A stretch of DNA of 64,000 bases from Anastatus disparis. Taxonomy: Eukaryota > Arthropoda > Insecta > Hymenoptera > Eupelmidae. Position numbers and translations under genes: made by a program. A model generated the notes under the pieces. It was not told where the DNA came from. It ran no database searches and was given only the letters and a program-made list of their open reading frames with translations. Positions 52,378 to 60,780 of this stretch are shown here, piece by piece. The stretch is from NCBI GenBank assembly GCA_017163975.1, contig JAFFSR010000218.1, positions 3,224,001-3,288,000 of the forward strand. Direction: 5' to 3'. Positions within the stretch are counted from its first letter, which is position 1. Each line of letters begins with the position of its first letter.

Positions 52378-55297
52378 GTAAGTAATTAACGATCTAAATT
52401 GAATCGTACGCTAGACTTTATTGGCCTTACTACTACTCTTAAAAGTTTAACTTGGAAACAAATCAAAGAAGAAGAAATAAAAACCAAGAATGGAAGAGAA
52501 AATTGCAATGGACATAGACAACTTCAATTATTGTTAATCGAAAAAAAAAGATGAAATAGAAGGTTTTTTTATTTGTGAGAAAAGATTTTAAAAGGATACT
52601 CAATGAGAACAACGCTTATCGATAAAAGAAAAATACAAAATGTATCGAGATTAACGAGAGGGTAGAAAAGATATAGAGCTTTCTAATCACTTTTTTTCAG
52701 TTTATTTATCGTACAAGGGTGGTTTTCCTTTAGAATCTTTACCTTTCTCCACTTGTTTTGTATTTTTAAGAAAAGAGGAATTGACCATTGAGAAAGTTTT
52801 TAAAGACGTTATTGGAATCTTGGTCAATTTATTATTATTGTTTTATTTATTGTATAATAATATATTTGAGTTTTTTTCTACTTGAATATAAAATATTTGA
52901 TATTTTTACGACTAGTTTATGAGCATATTAATGAATACAGTAGTTATTTGTAAAAAAGCAAAGTTTTAAAAAATTATTTACTTAAAATAAGTAGTATGAA
53001 ATTTACGTCAGGCAGATGATTGTAATAATAATTGTGAATATAATAAGAACAAAATTATATTCTCACTATTAATATTATATATTCACATTAATAATATTTA
53101 TATAGATAGTGAAATTTTATAACTGACCAAAATGAAGTCTGGTTTGACTAAATTTAATTTTATACTACTTATTTTTAAAGTATAAATTTTGAAAGGAAAA
53201 AGAGCACTATACTACTTATTATTCAGATATGAATTTTCAAAAAAAAAACTTTTTTTATTAATTTTTCATAATTATTATTTAACAATTTTTCTTCTATTTC
53301 ATACAACATTGAAAGTCAAATATTTGAATACTAAAGAAAGCTAAACATGTATATAGTACAAATTTCTTGTATAACCTCGCTTATTTGTCAAACAAATGAA
53401 TTTGTCGATCAATGTACAGTATGCAAGAAGCATAGTACAAAAATCTATTTAACCTTTCTCCTTTTATTGTTGCTCAGTCAAACTTTTCGTATTATATTGT
53501 ATACACATTGCAACAGATACATCCTTAATTCACTGCTATAAATTCTACATCTCATACCACATTGTCGTGTGTTGTCTTGTCTATATACCAATCCTGCCCA
53601 AATAAACAAAAAACTACCCTTACAACATAGCCTCAAAACAATAAATATATATATACATCGAAAAGTTAAAATAAAAAAAAGAAACTGAAGAGTCTCTTTA
53701 CAATTAAACTGAATCCCATACAAGTTGCTTTCCTTTTAGCTATGACAATTCCAATTTGACCGAAAGTCAAACCCCTTCCTTTTCCTCTTCTTCTTTTTTT
53801 CCTTTTTTTAGTACTTTTCGTACATTTCAATCACGAACATGAAACTCACTCTTTCTCTCCCTTCTTCTTCTTTCCATCTTCAATACATGTTTTAATGAAA
53901 AACAAACTGTTACTAGCTAGCTGGCTCGCTGCCCATTGTTAGATAACATTGCTCGATCAGAGAGTATATACGAGCAGCTTGTTTTCTTTTCTCTTTTCAT
54001 TTTCCTATTCGCGATTATATATATGGAAGGTTTTTTTTCCTTCTTCTTTTTTAGGTTTGTATGTATGTGAGTGTGTGTGTTTATTTCACGTTTGCCCAGG
54101 AATTTTATTTCTTCTTTTTTTTTTATTTGGAGACCATCCAAAAATTGTCCAATGAGCTCTTTTCTAACCCCCTTGCGACTTTTTTTGACTCTTGTACGTG
54201 GCTCTTTTTCGAGCTTTCTTCGTATTTTATTTATTTTTTTTTTTAATGCGAAAAGATTCTTTTAGGATACGTTCTGAGGGATGACCGTTTCATCGCATTG
54301 ACATGAAGGATTGGACTTTATAAGGTATATATATATAGTAAAATGTCCAACGTTTGGGTGGAATTTTTTTTTGGCACGGTTACTATGAGAATAGAGACGT
54401 TGAAAAAAAGTGATAACAATTAACATGCGCACAGTCATTTCTGTCTTTTTTTGCCTCTCATTTTAACGAGACTGGGATGGTCCACGTGTAAATGAGAAAT
54501 AATGGTAAATGCGAATAGTACATAACGATGAAAAAGAAAAAGAAAAAGTTTGGAAAATGAGCTGCATGTTAGCTGAGTTGGAAATAAAATTGTTTCTTTT
54601 GTTTTAAAATGAGAGTATATGTGAATTTGTGTGTTAATCTTAACACTATGTGTGTATGAGTATTTTAGGAATTTATGAAGGTAAATATGAATAAAGCGTT
54701 TCAATGTGTATGTAATAATGTTCAGTTAAATGCATTTATTGATGTGATTGTTGTTGGAATATTTATTGAATTTTAATGGTATAATTTTTAAGTTTTTGAG
54801 TTTTTAAAATTCAAATGTACTAATGTTAAGTATTTTTATACTTTTTTGTAAGATATATTTTTAAAATAATTAATACTTATTTTACTATACATTCGAATAT
54901 TATTTATAGACTCGGAAAGTATTATTTTTACTGATTTTATATAAATAAACATTAACTGGCACCTCCACAGCAATACCCATATCTACCTTTGCCATTTAAT
55001 CACTTTTTACTTCGTTTTTAATAGTATATATAATATTTTGTATCTGCTCATCTAATCAGTTAAAATTTAACCTTTTTGAACTTAAGTTTATTACTTTACA
55101 ATGCTTAAAAAGTAATTTTCAAAAGAAACTTGAAAAGTCAGTAACTTTGCCTGGTTAAGTCCTTAAAACAAAATAACTTTCAAAATTTCTAAAAAAACTA
55201 TCAGATGAATTCTAGACCTTAACCATCTGCAAAAAAATAAAAAGGCATACAATACATTTTATACTTCCAAATAAAAAAATAAAACTTTTGACTGCTA
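52378..55297. other. Non-coding mosaic, no gene supported
   Basis: A core at about 53700-54720 contains T-rich tracts, and AT-rich valleys lie either side. A 64-codon frame at 53347-53541 has several cysteines and a leucine run, but no recognisable family and no splice support. Confidence 0.45.
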
Positions 55298-55298
55298 T

Positions 55299-55515
55299 TT
55301 AAAAGTCGCTTGTTTTGGCATTTTGAATTGCTGTTTGAAATTTCGAGTCATCAGAACAACACATTTTTACTCTACGGTGAAATATTAAGGTAAATGTATC
55401 CCTACAATAAAGAAATAAAAGGTGAAGCTGGGAAAATATTGTTGGTTTATGAGATGTTAAGATAATTGCTCTTTTACCTAGACACTTATCTTCAATGTCC
55501 AGAAACAATATTATT
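55299..55515 (-). CDS. Candidate exon D of a minus-strand gene, with open downstream frame
   Basis: An acceptor (TTTAATAATTCAG) at 55516 opens a frame reading IILFLDIEDKCL. A donor CTAG|GTAAAA would end the exon at 55478. Unspliced, the frame stays open to TAA at 55299, and its end (KMCCSDDSKFQTAIQNAK) is also coding-like. The exon needs two bases from the previous exon, which the candidate exon at 56338-56396 supplies (AC + A). The product is not recognised. Whether 55478 or 55299 is the true end is open. Confidence 0.33.
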
Positions 55516-56232
55516 CTGAATTATTAAAGTACATAATAAACATTTTAAAAAAAATAGAATAAAATTAAAATTTTTATTTTTTATATTAAAAAATATCGAT
55601 ACACAGTAAATTATCATAAGAAAACACGATGTCAATACCATATGCAAGTTATAATTTATAAATACAAAGATTATTTTCTAAATAAGATTTTTTACAAAAA
55701 ACAAACAAATACTTATATTATCAAAATTTTTTTTACTTCATATCTCTTAGACTATATTCCTACAAAATTTCCTTCTTTATTTAAATATCTATCATATTGC
55801 GCTGTTAATTTCTTTATGTCTATGTTAATGAAAGTGACCATTGACGATTGTGCTTATACTCTGTTACTCTATTCGCTATATTTTGTTCTTATTTTAAAAT
55901 AAAATAATGAGAATATACAAAAACATTAATAAAAATGAAAGAGTGGTATTCTCTTTACATTGATGAAAATTATTATATGTAGTCATCAGCCTTTGCCACA
56001 GAGTCAAAATTATAAAGTAAAGTCAACGGTTTTCCTGTTCAACTTGAAGTTAAACATAAAGGCCAGTAAATTCATGCTATCATAAAAATTATTGTTTAAT
56101 AAAATAATTAATCAAAATAACTAATTTTGTTTATGATATTAAATACTTCTATCTAATAAAATATGTAAACAAAAAAATAGTATACAGAAAATAATCGTCA
56201 ATAAGGTTAGGAGTTAACAACTGTTTTATTAG

Positions 56233-56265
56233 GTACAGTACAGAGAGGCTATGTTAGAATTATAA
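56233..56265 (+). CDS. Speculative terminal exon with polyadenylation signals
   Basis: After the acceptor CTGTTTTATTAG the frame reads VQYREAMLEL and stops. Two overlapping AATAAA hexamers follow at once (56264-56273). It begins on a codon boundary, as the 52295-52377 exon requires. It lies inside the candidate intron between minus-strand exons C and D, so either this or the minus-strand model may be false. Confidence 0.15.
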   Translation, partial: VQYREAMLEL

Positions 56266-56337
56266 TAAATAAACAAACATTGATTTTTTTATATTATATT
56301 GTTGCTATGCACTGCTCTCAGCTGTTTTAGCTCTTAC

Positions 56338-56396
56338 GTTCTAAACAATCGCAAGGCTTGTTTCCATTCGAACGCCACATCTTCACCATATATTGG
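56338..56396 (-). CDS. Candidate exon C of a minus-strand gene
   Basis: An acceptor (TTTAAATTGCAG) is followed by a frame reading IYGEDVAFEWKQALRLFR, and a donor AAC|GTAAGA ends it at 56338. Composition and codon use are much more coding-like than the AT-rich flanks. It starts on a codon boundary and ends two bases into a codon, which matches exon D downstream. A second frame through the same 59 bases is also open. If unspliced, it would stop one codon later. Confidence 0.38.
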
Positions 56397-56839
56397 CTGC
56401 AATTTAAATATTTCACTGCTCCTTCTCTGAAGACTGTTAACTTACTCTTTATAGGTAAAAACGTATTTTATATAGACTAAATCTGTTCCTGGATTACTCT
56501 GCTCTGTTTAAGGCAGAATAGGTAATTAACAAGTGACTAATCTAAAAAATTAGATTTTTAGTATTCATAATTGATAACTTTATGTATTCAGCCACAAAAT
56601 TACAAAACTTTATTTAATAATAATACAATATTTCGATTTATTATTCTATGAAAATATTCTTATGATTTTGTGTTATTTATTTTTCTTAATTATTTTCAAT
56701 AATTAAATTAAACAATAAAAATGAAGTCTAACATTTTTACACATTATCAGAGCAAAAAATAAAGCTTATTACCCAACATTCTACAAGTATTTTCAAAAAA
56801 ATTTTTAAATAACCATCATTTATATTAAAATATTCATCA

Positions 56840-56989
56840 ACTCATAACATGTGCCCACTTCTCCTCCATACTGTCAAAGAATGGTTTGCAGCATTTTTCG
56901 TCGATGATAACCGCGTTATTTTTCCAATTTAAAATCTTATCTTTTAATTTCCTGACGTGTCGCTTTGAACGTCCGGGGATACTTTTTTT
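56840..56989 (-). CDS. Candidate exon B, Myb/SANT-helix-like start
   Basis: Fifty open codons follow an acceptor (TTTTTATAAAG) and run to TGA at 56839-56837, or to a weak donor CAT|GTTATG before it. The first part, IPGRSKRHVRKLKDK, resembles the third helix of Myb/SANT DNA-binding repeats (pattern IPGRS..xVR). The rest reads VIIDEKCCKPFF then DSMEEKW and is not recognised. The other helices of a Myb repeat are not visible in this exon. It begins on a codon boundary, as does the end of exon A 86 bases upstream. Confidence 0.38.
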
Positions 56990-57075
56990 CTTTATAAAAA
57001 ACTACGAGAGAGCTTGTCTCTCTCTCTCTCTCTTTTTCATCACCTATTAGTTGACAACATGCACTATAGCTTTAC

Positions 57076-57156
57076 GATCGACAAGAAAGCATGATATCGT
57101 TTTTCTGCGAGCCACAGTTTACTGATATTGTGTATCTGTGTCGCGATCTGTTTTCC
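57076..57156 (-). CDS. Candidate exon A of a minus-strand gene
   Basis: An acceptor (AATTTCCTCAG) opens 27 codons (GKQIATQIHNISKLWLAEKR then YHAFLSI) that end on a codon boundary at donor ATC|GTAAAG. A short intron of 86 bases follows, with a branch-point-like ACTAAT. It contains a (TC)8 run on the plus strand at 57017-57032. Exon A and exon B join in phase. A second minus frame is also open here, so the frame choice is not certain. Confidence 0.33.
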
Positions 57157-57974
57157 CTGAGGAAATTGCATATGATATAATAGTTATCGCACGATATTAA
57201 AAAATTATATGAAAAACATTTATTTCAATATTATATGTAAAAAATTATAAGCAAATTTTCATTTTATAAACAATAAGTTAAAGTAGGGAAGACTGGGGCT
57301 AATATTAACAATTTTTGAAAACACATTTCTATTTTTTTATCTAAGTATTATTTTATTATATATCCTACTTTATATGTTAGTGAAAGCTATCAGCTATGAT
57401 TTCGCACAGGATTTTTCTAAAAATCATCAATAGATTTTTTTTGGGAGGAGATTTATTAAAAAAGTTTCCATGTTAATTTTAGCGGCATGTTTGAGATAAG
57501 TATTAACATGATATTCCTTTTATTCTGAAGGTGCAATTCGACAGTAAATACGAACAATTAATTAATATTAAAAATACTATATATTTTAGCTTTAAATAAA
57601 TATAAATATAATAAGAATTTATATATAAAAAAGGAAATTATAACAAAATGTGAAAAAGTTATTTGTATTTTTCGTAAAAATAATATGATCTTTTTATTCT
57701 ATGCAATAATTATAAATGAAAAAATTGATTATACAATATCTATAAACATAAAAATCACAGTATAGTTCTCTTTGAATTAATTTTTTATCTAACACATTTA
57801 GTCATCATTATCGATGTTTTTGAGAATCCAATAACAAAAGAATTATGAAATAAATTTTAAGTAAATGAGGGGTAAGTCAGCAAATAAACTATTAATCACA
57901 TAATCAAAATTACGACGTTAAAATATAAGTATCTATTATTGATTTCAACAAAATTTATTATTTTTATTATATTT
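57157..57974. other. AT-rich stretch with a possible dispersed repeat
   Basis: No gene is visible. A segment at about 57284-57520 begins AGTAGGGAAGACTGGGGCTA and contains repeated TATTAACA words. This resembles short dispersed repeats with a GGGGTAA..AACA start that I have seen in insect DNA, but neither ends nor duplications could be defined. Confidence 0.3.
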
Positions 57975-58071
57975 TGTAACGAGTATGGTTTGAGTTTGAA
58001 TCTTGGCGCGGAAAAAGACTTTGTAAATTCGCGAAGCGTTCGCCAAGCGCATGAAAATGGTCTGTACGACC

Positions 58072-58080
58072 TATAAATAG
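58072..58080 (+). promoter_or_regulatory. TATA box of the LTR promoter
   Basis: TATAAATAG lies in a locally GC-richer region. A small CCGG-TTCG-CCGG hairpin follows at once (58082-58093). Transcription would be expected to begin about 30 bases downstream, near 58100. Confidence 0.6.
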
Positions 58081-58353
58081 CCCGGTTCGCCGGTGCTCTT
58101 TCTCTTTCCTCCTGCGGCTTCCTGACGTGCCTTGGTTCTGGATTGGTGTGTGTGGACCTCTTTCGTTAACCACGTTGGTGGAAATTATAATCACGCTATT
58201 AGTGAATAATTAAAGTTATACGGTACAAATTCGTTAAAAGGAAAAAGATAAGAAAGAATTGTACAGCGTATTTATATTGGCCTTTGATTGAGTTTGCTGC
58301 ACCGAGTCTTGTAACCGGGGATCCGGACACGTGTTCAGGGGAGTCACTGGAGG

Positions 58354-58387
58354 ATGAGCCGAGCTCTGCTGCGAACATTAAGCGCAG
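58354..58387 (+). other. Short leader frame ending at a splice donor
   Basis: ATG 58354 opens MSRALLRTLSA and runs into a good donor GCGCAG|GTAAAA at 58388, within the presumed transcribed LTR. In retroelements with spliced subgenomic RNAs such a donor sits upstream of gag. It could also be a chance match. No matching acceptor can be shown inside the window. Confidence 0.25.
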
Positions 58388-58812
58388 GTAAAATAACATT
58401 CTCTAAAAATTAATAAATGAAATAGAATATTCGTAAAATCGTAGCTACATAACCAAGTTGAAAGAAAGAAAAGATTTATAAGTCGTAATTGCGCGTTAGT
58501 TTAATTTGCGTTTGTTTTGTAAATATCATAATAATAAAAGTTAATTTTTGTATGAATAAAAGTAGCCAAAAACGTATCATTTAAATTGAATTTAGATTGT
58601 TGTTATAATTAGTGAATAAAACTATACTTATTGTTAAAAGTAAATTTTGTGTATTCTTTTTATTGATAATATTGAACGATCATAAATATAAATGTAATCT
58701 CTCTCATATTCTCAGTACTCTAGCTTTAATGAAATCTATTATCTTAATAATAAAGTGAAAACTGTAAAATCATTCCCGTCACATGTGCACATAACAAAAG
58801 AGTTCTCATAAA

Positions 58813-58830
58813 TGGCACCCAACTGGTAGG
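58813..58830 (+). other. Candidate tRNA primer-binding site
   Basis: TGGCACCCAACTGGTAGG begins with the TGG required to pair with the CCA end of a tRNA. It resembles the lysine-type site TGGCGCCCAAC with one change near the start. It lies between the LTR and gag, as expected. Confidence 0.5.
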
Positions 58831-59375
58831 AAAGAGGTTTCATATTTGAAGAATTTCTTTCTTGAACCGCACACCTGAAAATTAATCTATTAAAAGTAGT
58901 TTCTTTCTATTATTGATTTGTTTTGTTTTTTGAAATTGAATAAAAGGTATAATCGAGTTGTGTGCGTATGTGGCGCGGAGATTAGCAGATTTGGATTTGT
59001 TCAAGGTTAATGGGTTTCGGTACACATGAACTAAAGAGGAATAAAAGAAATAAAGAAATAACAACAATCAAGTAAAAATAAAAGTAAATAGGATTATAAA
59101 TAAGTAAAATATATTTCTCATTTCATGTTTACCGATATTCGAAATCGCACAGATGTATGCTTCACGGGTATTGTTTTGAATTTTATTGTCTGTATAACTG
59201 TAAGCATTTAATTTGAATACATTGAAAATTGATATTTCGTTTTCTCTTTAAAAAAAAAAATAATTTAATTTTGAATTTTGCATCGTATTTCTGTTTTCTA
59301 TTTTGTTTTATTTTGATTGAAATAAGCTATAGTAGTGTAATTTGTAAAGTTCAACTGAAAAAAAAAAAAATATAA

Positions 59376-59387
59376 ATGAATGAATAA
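59376..59387 (+). promoter_or_regulatory. Three-codon upstream frame overlapping the gag start
   Basis: ATGAATGAATAA contains an upstream ATG with its own TAA four codons later, overlapping the gag ATG at 59380. Ribosomes ending there could reinitiate at the nearby gag ATG codons (59380 or 59482), so it may tune Gag output. Confidence 0.4.
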
Positions 59388-60780
59388 AGTTAAAATAACA
59401 AGATCGGGAAGAATTACAAAGCAGAGATACGATAACTTAAATTTTAATAAAAGAGAATCAAAAGCAAAGACTAATGCAAAAATGTCGTTCTTGAGAGACG
59501 AGGACCAATTGAGAGCAGAAAGGGAGAGAGAAGCACTGGCCCAACAATTCGAAAGAGAAAGACAACAACAGTTGGACCAAGACAAGCGCCAGGCAACAGC
59601 TAGCGTAAATGCTGAAATCAACGCATCGGAGCAGGGAAACAATTCTCTGATCTCTCCAACAACAGAACGGCAAAGACGCGAAGCGAGTGTGAGAGAGAGG
59701 GAACATAGACAAGCTCTTCAGAGGGAACAAGAGAGACTGGATGAAGAAGCGCGCGCAACTGAAAGAAGACAAAGGTATGCGGAAGCTAATGATATTATAG
59801 ACAGACAACGTGTCGAAATTGACCGGCTCTTAGCGCGTTTACGTACGGTAGATAATCAACGTAATGAAATACAAAATAATTTTAATAACGGCACACAAGT
59901 AAATAGTAGTATCGCGTACGCTAATAATTATAATACTCAGCAGATTGGTGAAATTGTGAGTGCGTGTCAAAGTAATAATATTGATATTAAAATACCGAAA
60001 TTTGCAAATGAGTTAGAAAAAAATCCGCGCTTATTTTTGGATGATCTTGATAGATACTTTCGCGTAAAAAATATTAATGGTGAAGCAAAAAAATTAATCA
60101 TGGCAGAACACGCGCTTGAGGACAAGGCTCGCATATGGTTCGACTATAGAAAAAACGAAATTAAAACTTTTGAGCGTTTCAGGGTGGAATTTCTCGAAGA
60201 ATTTTATTCGGTTCCCATTAAAGTTAAATTAGAAAATCGATGGCATGCGCGTAAGTTTAATTATAATGATAAGTCGTTACAGTCATATTTTTATTCGCAA
60301 TTAAGAGAGTCAACTTTTTTCGAACCAAAATTATCAGAGTATAAAATAAATTATAATATAATACAACAGATGCCATATAAAGTTAAAGAAAATCTAACCA
60401 CGATTAATTTTGCAGATACAAACGCGGTAGTACAAGCTCTAGCACAGTTAGATAGCGTTCATAAAGAAAGAGAAACGATTTATAATAAAGAAAATAGTGT
60501 AACACAGAATGAAAATAACGTGCAAATCAGGCAGATGCGACCGCGATACGAACCATACAGACAAAATAGATCGTATGAGTTTAATAGAGGGGGTTGGAGC
60601 GAAAGAAGGGATTATCATAGGCAAGAAAGATATCCTACGCAGGGACAACAACAAAGAAATTTTTACACGCGTGACCAAACTGTTGCTCGCTTGCCAGACA
60701 CTCGATACCCACCTCCGAACGTAAGATCTAATCAAAATGAAAAAATTAATTATAATAACAAAAATAATTTAAACGCGTAA
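59380..60780 (+). CDS. gag: Gag polyprotein of the gypsy-type element
   Basis: This 466-residue structural protein would form the virus-like particle that packages the element RNA. Residues about 36-170 are a long, highly charged E/R/Q-rich coiled coil. From about residue 202 (IKIPKFANELEKNPRLFLDD) to about 370 lies a retrotransposon-Gag capsid-like domain, with the conserved pattern ARIWFDYRKNEIKTFERFR and following residues. The C-terminal 70 residues are rich in Arg, Tyr, Gln and Asn (RGGW, QRNFYTR). They probably bind RNA, as no CCHC zinc knuckle is present. The start used is ATG 59380; an in-frame ATG at 59482 (AAAATGTCG) has better context and would remove 34 residues. The stop TAA at 60778 follows the frameshift site by one codon. 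Confidence 0.92.
   Translation: MNKVKITRSGRITKQRYDNLNFNKRESKAKTNAKMSFLRDEDQLRAEREREALAQQFERERQQQLDQDKRQATASVNAEINASEQGNNSLISPTTERQRREASVREREHRQALQREQERLDEEARATERRQRYAEANDIIDRQRVEIDRLLARLRTVDNQRNEIQNNFNNGTQVNSSIAYANNYNTQQIGEIVSACQSNNIDIKIPKFANELEKNPRLFLDDLDRYFRVKNINGEAKKLIMAEHALEDKARIWFDYRKNEIKTFERFRVEFLEEFYSVPIKVKLENRWHARKFNYNDKSLQSYFYSQLRESTFFEPKLSEYKINYNIIQQMPYKVKENLTTINFADTNAVVQALAQLDSVHKERETIYNKENSVTQNENNVQIRQMRPRYEPYRQNRSYEFNRGGWSERRDYHRQERYPTQGQQQRNFYTRDQTVARLPDTRYPPPNVRSNQNEKINYNNKNNLNA
60768..60774 (+). promoter_or_regulatory. -1 ribosomal frameshift heptamer T TTA AAC
   Basis: In the gag frame the bases are read T TTA AAC, which fits the X XXY YYZ rule for -1 slippage. It is one codon before the gag stop region. 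The pol frame first becomes open at exactly 60768, since a TAA lies at 60765 in that frame. Slippage here gives Gag-Pol. Confidence 0.88.

Larger units (their letters stand above)
57975..58783 (+). repeat. Candidate 5' LTR (boundaries approximate)
   Basis: The proposed start TGTAACG at 57975 and end GTCACA at 58783 form an imperfect terminal inverted repeat. Inside are a TATA box (58072-58080), a likely transcribed region and several AATAAA hexamers (58533, 58555, 58615, 58749). The end lies 29 bases before the candidate primer-binding site, more than usual. The true end could therefore be nearer 58811. Only comparison with the 3' LTR, outside the window, can settle it. Confidence 0.45.

Noticed and set aside
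53347..53541. Cysteine-containing membrane peptide of 64 codons
   Set aside because: The hydrophobic run comes from TTATTGTTG-type sequence and the cysteine spacing matches no family I know.
56904..56955. C/D-box snoRNA on the plus strand (GATGATA and CTGA)
   Set aside because: No terminal stem can be formed beside the boxes, and the minus strand is better explained as a coding exon.
57140..57165. A lin-4/miR-125-like word (TCCCTGAG)
   Set aside because: The match does not extend past eight bases and no proper precursor hairpin surrounds it.
59298..59808. Minus-strand frames of 114 and 116 codons over gag
   Set aside because: They are mirror frames of the real gag coding strand, caused by its codon composition.
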